From Mesorhizobium loti R88b (lineage in GTDB: Bacteria; Pseudomonadota; Alphaproteobacteria; Rhizobiales; Rhizobiaceae), in assembly GCF_013170845.1 (NCBI RefSeq), contig NZ_CP033367.1, positions 2,791,001 through 2,855,000 of the forward strand: a stretch of 64,000 nucleotides of DNA, written 5' to 3'. The translations under genes were made by a program, and so were the position numbers. Positions 25,621 through 33,467 of the stretch are shown one piece after another (the stretch's first letter is position 1; every line of letters starts with the position of its first letter). The notes beneath the pieces were generated by a model, which did not search any database, was not told where the DNA came from, and worked only from the letters and a program-made list of their open reading frames with translations.

Positions 25621-26361
25621 ATGAGCGTTTCTGAAGCAGCATCGTCCGAGGCGATTGACGGCGGATCGGGTTCGGAGTTCCGGCGCGGGGTCATGTCGTG
25701 CGTGCCGGTTCTGCTCGGCACAACCCCCTATGCGCTGGTGCTGGGCGCGCAGGCGACGCAGAAAGGCCTGAGCGCCGTCGAGCTGCCACTCATGACGGGA
25801 TTGAATTTCGCCGGCGGTTCGGAATTCGCGGCCATCCAGCTCTGGACATCGCCGCCGCACATCGCGCTCATCGTTGCCATCACCTTCCTGGTCAACAGCC
25901 GTCACTTCCTGATGGGGGCAGCCCTGGCGCCCTTCCTGGGGCATTTGCCGCAGCGCAAGGCATTCGCGGCCCTGTTCTTCCTGTGCGACGAAAGCTGGGC
26001 GCTCGGCCTGGCCGACGCCAAACAGCGCACCGAGGCCGGCATCACGCCGGCCTTCAGCCTGCGTTACTACATGGGCGCGGCCCTGGCGATGTACCTGGCC
26101 TGGGTGGGCTTCACGGCGGCGGGCGCGCTGCTTGGGCCGATGCTCGGCGATGTCCAGCACTACGGTTTCGACATGGCGTTTCCGGCTGTCTTCCTGGTGC
26201 TGATGCGCGGCATGTGGAAGGGGATGGCGGCGGCGCGGCCCTGGCTGGTCAGCCTGGTCGTTGCCGCCCTTGTCTATCTCTTCGTTCCCGGCGCCTGGTA
26301 CGTCGCGGCGGGCGCGGTGTCGGGGCTGGCCTCGGCCTGGCTGATGGCAGGTGATGCATGA
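25621..26361 (+). CDS. azlC: AzlC-family branched-chain amino acid exporter, large subunit
   Basis: A 246-residue membrane protein starting at ATG 25621. It has six to eight helices with the family pattern GTTPYALVLGAQATQKGLS, LNFAGGSEFAAIQLW and VNSRHFLMGAALAP. It pairs with AzlD, whose gene overlaps its stop by four bases (ATGA). Together they export branched-chain amino acids or analogues. Confidence 0.9.
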   Translation: MSVSEAASSEAIDGGSGSEFRRGVMSCVPVLLGTTPYALVLGAQATQKGLSAVELPLMTGLNFAGGSEFAAIQLWTSPPHIALIVAITFLVNSRHFLMGAALAPFLGHLPQRKAFAALFFLCDESWALGLADAKQRTEAGITPAFSLRYYMGAALAMYLAWVGFTAAGALLGPMLGDVQHYGFDMAFPAVFLVLMRGMWKGMAAARPWLVSLVVAALVYLFVPGAWYVAAGAVSGLASAWLMAGDA

Positions 26362-26657
26362 TCGGCGCTGCAACCCTTCTCACCATCGTGCTGATGGCCG
26401 GCGTCACCTATCTGACGCGCATCGGCGGCTATGTCGTGCTGCGCAACCGCACGCTCAGCGCACGTGCCACGGCGGTGATGGAGGCAGCGCCCGGCTGCGT
26501 GCTGATCTCGGTCATCGCGCCGGCCTTCGTGTCGCGGAACCCTGCCGACCTTCTGGCGCTGGCCATCACCTTTGTCGCCGCGACGCGGTTGTCCATGCTG
26601 CCGACCGTCTTGATCGGGGTCGCTTCGGCGGGTCTGCTCAGGCACTTCATCAGATAG
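26358..26657 (+). CDS. azlD: AzlD-family small exporter subunit
   Basis: A 99-residue protein with four hydrophobic segments and the family TYLTRIGGYV motif near residue 17. Translationally coupled to azlC. A hairpin follows ten bases downstream. Confidence 0.9.
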   Translation: MIGAATLLTIVLMAGVTYLTRIGGYVVLRNRTLSARATAVMEAAPGCVLISVIAPAFVSRNPADLLALAITFVAATRLSMLPTVLIGVASAGLLRHFIR

Positions 26658-26661
26658 AACG

Positions 26662-26686
26662 AAAAAGGCAGGCGCGGGCGCCTGCC
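26662..26686. terminator. Bidirectional hairpin between azlD and azoR
   Basis: Stem GGCAGGCG (26667-26674) / CGCCTGCC (26679-26686) with loop CGGG. On the minus strand it is followed by five T, a good terminator for azoR. On the plus strand it stands directly after azlD with no T tract. Confidence 0.75.
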
Positions 26687-26709
26687 TTCGAGCTCAGATG
26701 GTTGGTTGT

Positions 26710-27345
26710 TTACGCAGCCGCAGCAACCTGCTGGCTGGCGGCTACGACCGCGTCGACCTTGGCGGTCGCCTTGGCGAGTGCTGCGGTCACCGCGTCCGGG
26801 CCCATGCCGACGCCTTCGATGCGGATGACGTCGACATCGGTCATGCCGAGGAAGCCGAGCACGCCGCGCAGATAGGGGACGGCGTGATCGAACTGAACGG
26901 CGGCACCTTCCGAATAGATGCCGCCCGAAGCCAGCACGATATAGACCTTCTTGCCGGTGACGAGGCCCTTGGGGCCGCCTTCGCCGTAGGCAAAGCTCTT
27001 GCCGGAGCGGGCGATGTGATCGACCCAGGACTTCAGCGTCGAGGAGATGTTGAAGTTGATGAAGCCGGTGGCCAGGATCACCGTGTCGGCGGCGAACAGC
27101 TCGTCGAGCACGACGTCGGAGACGCCGACCACCTCAGCCTGGCGCGGGGTGCGCGCTTCGGCAGGCGTGTAGATGCCGGTCGAATAATCAGCGTCGATAT
27201 GCGGCAGCGGGTTAGCGACGAGGTCGCGCACGACAAGCGTGTTTGACGGATCGGCGGCGACGAGTTTTTCGGCGAATTCGGTTGCAATGCGGGTCGAGTG
27301 CGAGGCAGCGCCGCGCGGGCTCGACGTAACAAGAAGAATGGACAT
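26710..27345 (-). CDS. azoR: FMN-dependent NADH-azoreductase
   Basis: A 211-residue flavodoxin-like protein from the ATG at 27345. SSPRGAASHSTRIA is the FMN phosphate loop, ATGFINFNISSTLKSWVDHI is the family signature, and ASGGIYSE the third FMN contact. AzoR reduces quinones and azo compounds with NADH and guards against thiol and quinone stress. It is divergent from a LysR regulator across 108 bp that holds a repeated CGATCCATC element. Confidence 0.9.
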   Translation of the reverse strand: MSILLVTSSPRGAASHSTRIATEFAEKLVAADPSNTLVVRDLVANPLPHIDADYSTGIYTPAEARTPRQAEVVGVSDVVLDELFAADTVILATGFINFNISSTLKSWVDHIARSGKSFAYGEGGPKGLVTGKKVYIVLASGGIYSEGAAVQFDHAVPYLRGVLGFLGMTDVDVIRIEGVGMGPDAVTAALAKATAKVDAVVAASQQVAAAA

Positions 27346-27396
27346 AGCGGGGCTCTCCAGTAGGGGATTGAATTGTCCCACCACATATGGGGCTAT

Positions 27397-27438
27397 CGAT
27401 CCATCAGATAAACTGGTATATTTTCGATACGATCCATC
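27397..27438. promoter_or_regulatory. Direct repeat in the azoR/lysR divergent promoter
   Basis: CGATCCATC occurs at 27397-27405 and 27430-27438, 33 bp apart (about three helical turns), with TATCGAT and TTCGATACGAT overlapping them. This spacing fits a LysR tetramer contacting recognition and activation sites. Confidence 0.45.
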
Positions 27439-27453
27439 CACAAAATAGATACA

Positions 27454-28413
27454 ATGATGCAACCCAACCCAACCCTCGACCAGCTTCAGATCCTTGTCGC
27501 CGTTGCCGATACCGGGAGTTTCTCGGCAGCCGGCCGCAAGCTCAACCGGGCGCAATCCGTCATCAGCTATGGCATTGCCAATCTCGAGGCGCAGCTTGGG
27601 CTGAAGCTGTTCGAGCGCGAGGGCACGCGCGAGCCGCAGCTGACCGAGATCGGCCGGGCGATGCTGGACGATGCGCGGCGCATGATCGGTGTGCTGCAGC
27701 GCATCCGCTCACGCGTCGACGGCCATCATCACGGGCTTGAGGCCGAAGTGGCGCTGTCGGTGGATGTGGCGTTGCCCTCGCCCGTGCTGGTGCAGGTGCT
27801 GAAGGCTTTCGAGGCGCAGTTTCCGACGGTTATGTTGCGCCTTCATATCGGCACGCTCGGCATCATCCCCGATCATGTTGTCAGCGGCCAGGCAGATCTT
27901 GGTATTGGCGGCCTGCTGGGCGACGTTGACGTCCATCTCGTGCGCATCGGCTTCATGTCGATCGTACCGGCCGCGGCGCCCACCCATCCGCTGGCGCTGC
28001 TGCCGAAACCGCTTGCGATCGAGGATGTGCGCGACCATACGCAGCTTGTCGTCACCGACCAGTCCGAGCGCACAAAGGGGCGCGACTACGGTGTCTTCGC
28101 CTATCGCACCTGGCGGCTGACGGACATGCGCACCAAGCATATTCTGATGCGCGAGGGGTTGGGCTGGGGCGGCCTGCCGCGCTGGCTGATAGCAGACGAC
28201 CTGGCCAGCGGCCGGCTGGTCGAACTCGACCTCGAACCCTTCAGCGAGGTGAAGTCGCCGCTGTTTGCCATGCACCGCAACGACCGCAGCCCGAAGCCGG
28301 CCGCCGCCTGGTTGATCGACCAGTTCAAGCGCCAGCTCGGTTGCTTTAACGAGTTCGAGCCGGGCGAGGTGCCTGAGGAAGAGCCGGAGACAATCCGTCA
28401 ATCAGCGCCATGA
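27454..28413 (+). CDS. LysR-family regulator of azoR
   Basis: A 319-residue protein. A LysR helix-turn-helix (LDQLQILVAVADTGSFSAAGRKL, AQSVISYGIANLE) is followed by the co-inducer domain (ALSVDVALPSPVLVQVLKAFE). It is divergent from azoR and likely its activator. The 3' end overlaps the convergent tetR gene by 68 bases, so the last 22 codons are shared antisense. Confidence 0.88.
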   Translation: MMQPNPTLDQLQILVAVADTGSFSAAGRKLNRAQSVISYGIANLEAQLGLKLFEREGTREPQLTEIGRAMLDDARRMIGVLQRIRSRVDGHHHGLEAEVALSVDVALPSPVLVQVLKAFEAQFPTVMLRLHIGTLGIIPDHVVSGQADLGIGGLLGDVDVHLVRIGFMSIVPAAAPTHPLALLPKPLAIEDVRDHTQLVVTDQSERTKGRDYGVFAYRTWRLTDMRTKHILMREGLGWGGLPRWLIADDLASGRLVELDLEPFSEVKSPLFAMHRNDRSPKPAAAWLIDQFKRQLGCFNEFEPGEVPEEEPETIRQSAP

Positions 28414-28972
28414 GCACAGCGCGATAATCTTCCGCTGACGCGCCAGCCTCGATGGCGAGTGCGGCGCGGTCGAAGGCGGAAGCAAGCAGCGCGGTCAGTG
28501 CTTGGGCCGGCAATCTCGTCATCCTATTGGCGCGCATCGCGGCGACCAGGCCCTCGCGCAGCGAACGGTTGCCGTGGCGGTTGTCGATCGCGTCCATGGC
28601 GGCGCGGCCGAGCACGGCCGGGCCGTCGAGCAGCAGCAGCCGCGTGCGGCCGGGGGCGCGCATGGCGTCGAGATAGGCGTCGGAGCCGGCGATGAGCCCA
28701 TCGCCGGCTTCAAGCGAGGGTGGCGAAGCGCGTTCGATCTCGTCGGCCACGGCTTCAGCTTCCTGCTCGACCACGGCGGCAAACAGCGCCTGCTTGTCCG
28801 CAAAATGGTGATAGAGCGCACCGCGCGTGACGCCGGCGGCGGCAACGATCTCCGGCGTGCCGGTCTCGGCATAGGATTTTTCCGTGAACAGCTTTCGCGC
28901 CGCGGCGATCAGATCGGCACGCGTCGCCTGGGTGCGGTCGCGGTTGGAGCGCCGCGCGGATTCCTGTTGCAT
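28346..28972 (-). CDS. TetR-family regulator
   Basis: A 208-residue protein from the ATG at 28972. It has a TetR domain (RADLIAAARKLFTEKSYAETGTPEI, AAAGVTRGALYHHFADKQ) and a helical ligand domain of the TetR_C type with LLLLDGPAVLG. Tandem palindromes lie immediately upstream, one overlapping the start. It is divergent from a VOC protein gene, its likely target. Its 3' end overlaps the lysR gene. Confidence 0.88.
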   Translation of the reverse strand: MQQESARRSNRDRTQATRADLIAAARKLFTEKSYAETGTPEIVAAAGVTRGALYHHFADKQALFAAVVEQEAEAVADEIERASPPSLEAGDGLIAGSDAYLDAMRAPGRTRLLLLDGPAVLGRAAMDAIDNRHGNRSLREGLVAAMRANRMTRLPAQALTALLASAFDRAALAIEAGASAEDYRAVLMALIDGLSPALPQAPRPARTR

Positions 28973-29017
28973 ACATGCAGCCTGTATGTTAATTCGATCT
29001 ACATGCAGACTGTATGT
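28973..29017. promoter_or_regulatory. Two tandem TetR operators
   Basis: ACATGCAGnCTGTATGT, an imperfect 17-bp palindrome, occurs at 28973-28989 and 29001-29017, with the following TTAATT also repeated. Centre spacing is 28 bp. The left copy abuts the tetR start codon and the right copy ends 22 bp before the VOC gene start, so one repressor can close both genes. Confidence 0.75.
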
Positions 29018-29038
29018 TAATTGATGGGGGAAGGAAAG

Positions 29039-29464
29039 ATGAAGACCACGAGCTATTACCCGGTGCTGATGACCGGCGACGTCGCCGGCACGGCAGCCTT
29101 CTACATCAAGCATTTCGGCTTCCAGCCGCTGTTCGAGAGCGACTGGTACGTGCACCTGCAATCGGTCGACAACAAACGCGTCAATCTCGGCATCGTCCAG
29201 GGCGACCACGAAACAATCCCGGAAGAGGGGCGGGGGCGCACGTCGGGCCTGCTGATCAATTTCGAGGTCCGCGATCCCGACGCGGTCTATGAGCGGATCC
29301 TTGCCGCCGGCCTGCCAATCCTGCGGAAGCTGCGCGACGAGCCGTTTGGGCAGCGCCATTTTATCACCAGGGATCCCAATGGCGTACTCATCGACGTGAT
29401 CAAGCCGATCCCGCCCAGCGAGGAGTTTTTGGCGCAATATGCGGAGGGGGCGGCGGGGACTTGA
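29039..29464 (+). CDS. VOC/glyoxalase-fold protein
   Basis: A 141-residue protein. The ATG at 29039 has GGAAGG close upstream. Paired beta-alpha-beta-beta-beta units begin [22 protein letters not shown] and [15 protein letters not shown], and the C-terminal part has [13 protein letters not shown], in which the Asp and following strand are typical of glyoxalase/bleomycin-resistance proteins. Controlled by the divergent TetR. A role in detoxification is likely but the substrate is unknown. Confidence 0.85.
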   Translation: MKTTSYYPVLMTGDVAGTAAFYIKHFGFQPLFESDWYVHLQSVDNKRVNLGIVQGDHETIPEEGRGRTSGLLINFEVRDPDAVYERILAAGLPILRKLRDEPFGQRHFITRDPNGVLIDVIKPIPPSEEFLAQYAEGAAGT

Positions 29465-29603
29465 TCGAATGGTCCTGGGGAAAAGATTCCTGCTGCTTCT
29501 CCACGCAGCCGGCGCTTCGCGTATCACGAAGTCGTGCAACATCAGCAATGGCTAACCTAGGGATAAGGTGATTGTCTGCCTTGTCTCAAGGGAAGGGGAA
29601 GTC

Positions 29604-29825
29604 ATGTTTAGAGCAGTTTCTGTCGCAGGCCTTGCCGCCGTCATCGGTCTCTTCGCCGCCGGACTGGCGGATGCGAAAGGCGGTCACTCGATGCACACCG
29701 CGTCGCCATGTTCACCCGATTACAAACGGCTTTGCTCAACGACACCCATTGGCAAGGCTGCGTCGTGCCTCAGGAAGCACCTCAGCGAATTGAGCCCTGC
29801 CTGCAAGGCAAAATACTCCAAGTAA
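29604..29825 (+). CDS. Small secreted cysteine-rich-repeat protein
   Basis: A 73-residue protein from the ATG at 29604 after GAAGGGGAAG. A signal peptide ends at GLADAKG. The mature part has four Cys with the spacing of one Cys-rich (GLG1-type) repeat: CSPDYKRLCSTTP, CLRKHLSELSPAC. It should form two disulfides in the periplasm. Function unknown. Confidence 0.7.
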   Translation: MFRAVSVAGLAAVIGLFAAGLADAKGGHSMHTASPCSPDYKRLCSTTPIGKAASCLRKHLSELSPACKAKYSK

Positions 29826-29868
29826 TCGCTTCCGCGAAATCAGGTGGCACTTCGGTTGACCATGGATC

Positions 29869-30816
29869 TCAGCCGCGCGCCACCGGCGTCACCGTCACCT
29901 GGCTGACGCCGGTGCGGCGCACCACGGTGCACAGCGTCTCGCGGCCGATGCGTTCGGCGTCGAGCATGCGCACGAGGTCGTCGACGCCGGTGACCGGGCG
30001 GCCGTCTATTGCCGCGATGATGTCGCCTTCCTTCAGGCCTGCTTTGGCCGCCGGGCCGTCCTTCTCGACGCTGCGCAGCCGCACCGCCGTGCTGGTCGAC
30101 ACCTGCGACAACAAGGCGGCGCGGCGCGGCAGGTTCGTGGTGTCGGCGGAAATGCCGATGAAGGCACGGCGCACGCGGCCGAAGCGGATGATCTCCGAAA
30201 TGACGAAATTGGCGGTGTTGGAGGCGACCGCGAAGGCAATGCCTTGGGCACCGTGGATCATGGCGGTATTGACGCCGATGACCTCGCCGACCGACGACAC
30301 CAGCGGACCGCCGGAATTGCCGGGGTTGAGCGCTGCGTCGGTCTGGATGACGTCGTCGATCAGCCGGCCGGTCGAAGCGCGCATGGAACGGCCGAGTGCG
30401 GAGACGACTCCTGATGTGACCGTCCATTCGAAGCCGAGCGGGTTGCCGATGGCAATCGCGATCTGGCCGCGCCGCAGCCGCTTGGAATCGCCCAGCGGCG
30501 CCACATCGGCAAAGCTGCCGTCGGCGCGTACCAGCGCAATGTCGGTGTCGGGATCGCGGCCCAGCACGCGGCCCTCGCTGGAGGCACCGTCCGGCATCGA
30601 GACGCGCACCGTCTTGGCGTCGCCGACGACATGGAAATTGGTGACGACCAGCCCGTCCGGCGCAATCACGAAGCCGGAGCCATGGCCGCCCTGGCCGCCA
30701 ATGCGCTCGATGCGGCAGACGGCGGGACCGATGCGGTCGACCGCATCCGCTACCGTCGTCGAATAGGCGTCGAGCAATGTATCGTCGGGTTCAAATTTGG
30801 CAGCGGCGAGGGCCAT
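29869..30816 (-). CDS. Cytoplasmic HtrA-like S1C serine protease with PDZ domain
   Basis: A 315-residue protein from the ATG at 30816, with no signal peptide or membrane anchor. The catalytic triad is intact: His62 in VVTNFHVV, Asp92 in DPDTDIALV and Ser168 in NPGNSGGPL. One PDZ domain follows (GPAAKAGLKEGDIIAAIDG). Most HtrA proteases are periplasmic, so a cytoplasmic one is notable. It is divergent from a homologue that has lost all three catalytic residues. Its function is probably protein quality control or regulated cleavage. Confidence 0.85.
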   Translation of the reverse strand: MALAAAKFEPDDTLLDAYSTTVADAVDRIGPAVCRIERIGGQGGHGSGFVIAPDGLVVTNFHVVGDAKTVRVSMPDGASSEGRVLGRDPDTDIALVRADGSFADVAPLGDSKRLRRGQIAIAIGNPLGFEWTVTSGVVSALGRSMRASTGRLIDDVIQTDAALNPGNSGGPLVSSVGEVIGVNTAMIHGAQGIAFAVASNTANFVISEIIRFGRVRRAFIGISADTTNLPRRAALLSQVSTSTAVRLRSVEKDGPAAKAGLKEGDIIAAIDGRPVTGVDDLVRMLDAERIGRETLCTVVRRTGVSQVTVTPVARG

Positions 30817-30859
30817 GGTCAGGCTCCGTGTTTTCAGGCGAAAGGATGACTTTTTTCTT

Positions 30860-30908
30860 GTGCGTGCCGTTATCCCAAAACCGCTGAGCACTTTTGGGCG
30901 GCACGCAC
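30860..30908. repeat. Rhizobial palindromic intergenic repeat, copy 1
   Basis: Outer arms GTGCGTGCCG (30860-30869) and CGGCACGCAC (30899-30908) are perfect, and inner arms CCCAAAA (30874-30880) and TTTTGGG (30892-30898) enclose CCGCTGAGCAC. The inner core has the same shape as the elements at 15551 and 56228. It sits in the promoter region between the two HtrA-type genes. Confidence 0.7.
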
Positions 30909-31043
30909 TATATGTGCGGAGCGGCCGGAACCGCCGCGACCTGACCAGATGGCCAGTCAAACCAGCAACTAGCCGTCAGGCGAGTACCTCCGGACGCACT
31001 GCCGAGCGATATCTGGGGCATGCAAGAAACCCAGGAGACCAAT

Positions 31044-31916
31044 ATGAGCGATTTCAATCTGAGTGCGTTTTCGGAGGCTGTCGCCGATCTCGCAGCCAAG
31101 GCGGCGCCGGCAACGGCTGGTTTCGCCACCCATCATCACCGCACGGCGAGCGCCTTCCATTGGAGTGACGGCTATTTCGTCACCGCCGAGGAAGCTGTCG
31201 AGGCCGGCGAGGAGATCGAGCTGACGCTGGCTTCGGGCGAGACGGTGAAGGCCGAACTGGTTGGGCGCGATCCTTCGACCGGCGTTGCCTTGCTGAAGCC
31301 GGCCACTGCCGTCAACGCCGCGCCGCTGGCCAAGGCCGACGCGGTGCGGCCCGGCAACATTGCCATCGCCGTCGGCAGCAGCCAGGGCTCGGCACTGGCC
31401 GTATCGGGTTCGGTCGGTGAAGTCGGCCCGGCCTGGCGCTCGATGCGCGGCGGCACGATCGACCGGCGCATCAATCTGGCCGTCGGCGCCGGTGGCCGTT
31501 TCGAGGGCGGCCCGGTGCTCGACGCCAAGGGGGCGCTGATCGGCATGCTGTTGTTCGGGCCGCGTGGCCGGGCGCTAGTCATGCCTTACGAGACGATCGA
31601 ACGCGCGGTGGCGACACTGCGCGAAAAGGGCCATGTTGCGCGTGGCTATCTCGGTGCCGGCCTGCATCCGGTGCGTGACCGCGACGCGCATGGCGCGATG
31701 GTGATGAGCCTCGACGACAACGGTCCGGCCAAGGCTGCCGGCCTGTCGCTGGGCGACATCATCGTGGCGTGGAATGGTGAAGCCGTGCATGGTCCGCGCG
31801 ACCTGATCCGCAGGCTTGGACCGGATAGCGCCGGTGTTTCGGTGACGCTTGGCGTGGTGCGCGGCGGCGAACAGCGCGATGTCGCGCTGACCGTTGGCGA
31901 AAAGCCGCTGAGCTGA
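31044..31916 (+). CDS. Catalytically dead HtrA-like protein with PDZ domain
   Basis: A 290-residue protein from the ATG at 31044. It keeps the trypsin-like fold and a PDZ domain (GPAKAAGLSLGDIIVAWNG) but lacks the triad. The His position is Glu50 (VTAEEAV instead of VTNFHVV), the Asp position is Gly80 (DPSTGVALL), and the Ser position is Glu154 (RFEGGPVL instead of NSGGPL). Codon-level quality is normal, so it is a selected pseudo-enzyme and not a decaying gene. It probably binds peptides or the active neighbour. It forms an operon with the LuxR-type gene eight bases downstream. Confidence 0.82.
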   Translation: MSDFNLSAFSEAVADLAAKAAPATAGFATHHHRTASAFHWSDGYFVTAEEAVEAGEEIELTLASGETVKAELVGRDPSTGVALLKPATAVNAAPLAKADAVRPGNIAIAVGSSQGSALAVSGSVGEVGPAWRSMRGGTIDRRINLAVGAGGRFEGGPVLDAKGALIGMLLFGPRGRALVMPYETIERAVATLREKGHVARGYLGAGLHPVRDRDAHGAMVMSLDDNGPAKAAGLSLGDIIVAWNGEAVHGPRDLIRRLGPDSAGVSVTLGVVRGGEQRDVALTVGEKPLS

Positions 31917-31924
31917 GAGGGCTG

Positions 31925-32635
31925 ATGGAAAGCGATACGCTGACAAGACCTGACGCGGCTGGGCCTGATATGGTTGGCCCGGACGTGGCGGGCGGCGAGC
32001 GCCGGTTCGTGGTGCTGATCGCGCTGCGCGATGCCGCGCGCGCCGAGCGCTTGTCAGCTTCGCTTGCCATGGCGCACGATCTGCTTCCGGTCATGGCCGG
32101 CGGCGGGGTAGCCGATGTCGCGGTCATCGATGATACCGTTGCCAACAGCGCGGCCTGGGTCGATCGGGTGAGGGCTGGCCATACGCCGCCCCCACAGGTG
32201 CTGCTGTCGGCGCGCGCCATCCGGCCGGAAGGCCAGGTGTTTGCGGTGCTGCCGGTCAGCGCGAATGCAACTCTGATAGCGGCTGCCGTCAGGTTGGCGG
32301 CGGCCGGCTACCGGGTGTCCGGCGACAGGCGTTCGACGCCGGATCGCCATGATGATTTCGATAGCGGAGCCAACAGAGTTGGAAACGAAGGCGGGCTGTT
32401 CGGCGAGGAATCGCTCGACGATGGTGTTGCCCCCCGCCCGTCGCTGTCGCCACGCGAGGCCGAAGTGCTGGCGCTGCTGGCCGAAGGCGCGCCCAACAAG
32501 GTGATCGCGCGGCGGCTCAACATTTCCGTGCACACGGCGAAATTCCACGTCGCCGCGATCCTGATCAAGCTGGGGGCCGCCAACCGCACGGATGCCATTG
32601 CCATTGCGATGCGGCAGGGGCTGGTGCTGGTCTGA
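31925..32635 (+). CDS. LuxR-type regulator
   Basis: A 236-residue protein. The C-terminal 65 residues are a LuxR/NarL helix-turn-helix (LSPREAEVLALLAEGAPNKVIARRL, SVHTAKFHVAAILIKLGA). The N-terminal 125 residues look like a degenerate receiver domain (VADVAVIDDTV, QVLLSARA) without a convincing phospho-acceptor set. It follows the dead HtrA-like gene closely, which suggests that the protease-like proteins modulate this regulator. Confidence 0.82.
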   Translation: MESDTLTRPDAAGPDMVGPDVAGGERRFVVLIALRDAARAERLSASLAMAHDLLPVMAGGGVADVAVIDDTVANSAAWVDRVRAGHTPPPQVLLSARAIRPEGQVFAVLPVSANATLIAAAVRLAAAGYRVSGDRRSTPDRHDDFDSGANRVGNEGGLFGEESLDDGVAPRPSLSPREAEVLALLAEGAPNKVIARRLNISVHTAKFHVAAILIKLGAANRTDAIAIAMRQGLVLV

Positions 32636-32641
32636 TATTGA

Positions 32642-33031
32642 TCACACCGCCGCTTCGATGTCGGTCAGTCGGAAGTCATCACCCTTGAACAGCAGCGGCA
32701 TGGCTTCGAGCCTTGCCGTGGCGTAGGCGATACAGTCGCCGAAGTTCAGCGCCGCCGGATGTCGGCCCTTGCCGTAACGCAGAAACGCCTGGCGGGCGAC
32801 AGCTGCGTGGTCGGCGGTGAAGGCGATTGTCTCTATCGACGCAGTGCGTAGAAACGCATCCAATTCTTCCATCATATCGGATCGATGCAGTCCCGTGAGG
32901 ACCATCGTTGTTTCAACGAGGTTGGGTGCCGGAATTCTGCGTATTTCGGCACGATCTATGGCGGAGAGGTAGATGTCGCGATCGGCCTCGGATCGCAGGA
33001 TCGCAACGATTGCCGATGAATCAATGATCAT
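32642..33031 (-). CDS. vapC: VapC-family PIN-domain toxin
   Basis: A 129-residue PIN domain with the acidic set in place: Asp4 in MIIDSSAIVAIL, Glu40 in NLVETTMV, and Asp99 and the following FGDCIAYATA. VapC toxins are RNases that cut tRNA or rRNA. The start overlaps the vapB stop by four bases. Type II toxin-antitoxin pair. Confidence 0.92.
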   Translation of the reverse strand: MIIDSSAIVAILRSEADRDIYLSAIDRAEIRRIPAPNLVETTMVLTGLHRSDMMEELDAFLRTASIETIAFTADHAAVARQAFLRYGKGRHPAALNFGDCIAYATARLEAMPLLFKGDDFRLTDIEAAV

Positions 33032-33291
33032 CGGTTCGGAATGCCCAGCTCATCGTATCCGAGAATCTCATCATCCGTCATGTCGGAGATGCGTGGGATG
33101 CGACCCGCTCGGTCAGAAATTTCCCTAAGCTTTGTTAGTAAATCAGAGTCTTTTGGTCTCGGCACCAGCCGTTCGCGCGCGACCTCGCGCTCGAGGCTCT
33201 GGCGGATCGCCTCCGTCACGGACACGCGGCGGCGCCGGGCGAGTTCTCGCGCCAGTTCTTCGACTTCCGTGTTCTTGATCGAGAGTGCCAT
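33028..33291 (-). CDS. vapB: VapB-type antitoxin (Rv0623-like)
   Basis: An 87-residue protein. The N-terminal ribbon-helix-helix-like part (MALSIKNTEVEELARELARRR, SVTEAIRQSLEREV) fits the PSK/Rv0623 antitoxin family, and the C-terminal acidic tail (DMTDDEILGYDELG) should wrap the toxin. Coupled to vapC. A palindrome upstream is the likely autoregulatory operator. Confidence 0.9.
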   Translation of the reverse strand: MALSIKNTEVEELARELARRRRVSVTEAIRQSLEREVARERLVPRPKDSDLLTKLREISDRAGRIPRISDMTDDEILGYDELGIPNR

Positions 33292-33309
33292 TCTACATTC
33301 TACCTGTTT

Positions 33310-33324
33310 GTATAGAATATATAC
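33310..33324. promoter_or_regulatory. Candidate vapBC operator
   Basis: GTATA-N5-TATAC at 33310-33324, an inverted repeat 19 bp upstream of the vapB start within an AT-rich segment that also looks like a -10 region. Confidence 0.5.
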
Positions 33325-33467
33325 CTGACGGCCGTTTTCGCCAACAGATTTCGGGCACCGGTTCGACCAGCCTCCCCAGCGTCACCATGGCTTCCCTTGG
33401 CAAGCTCTTGTATCCGGCGGCGGCGCGGGCAAGGATTGTCTGGAGAAACAATTCACGCGGAGGAAAA

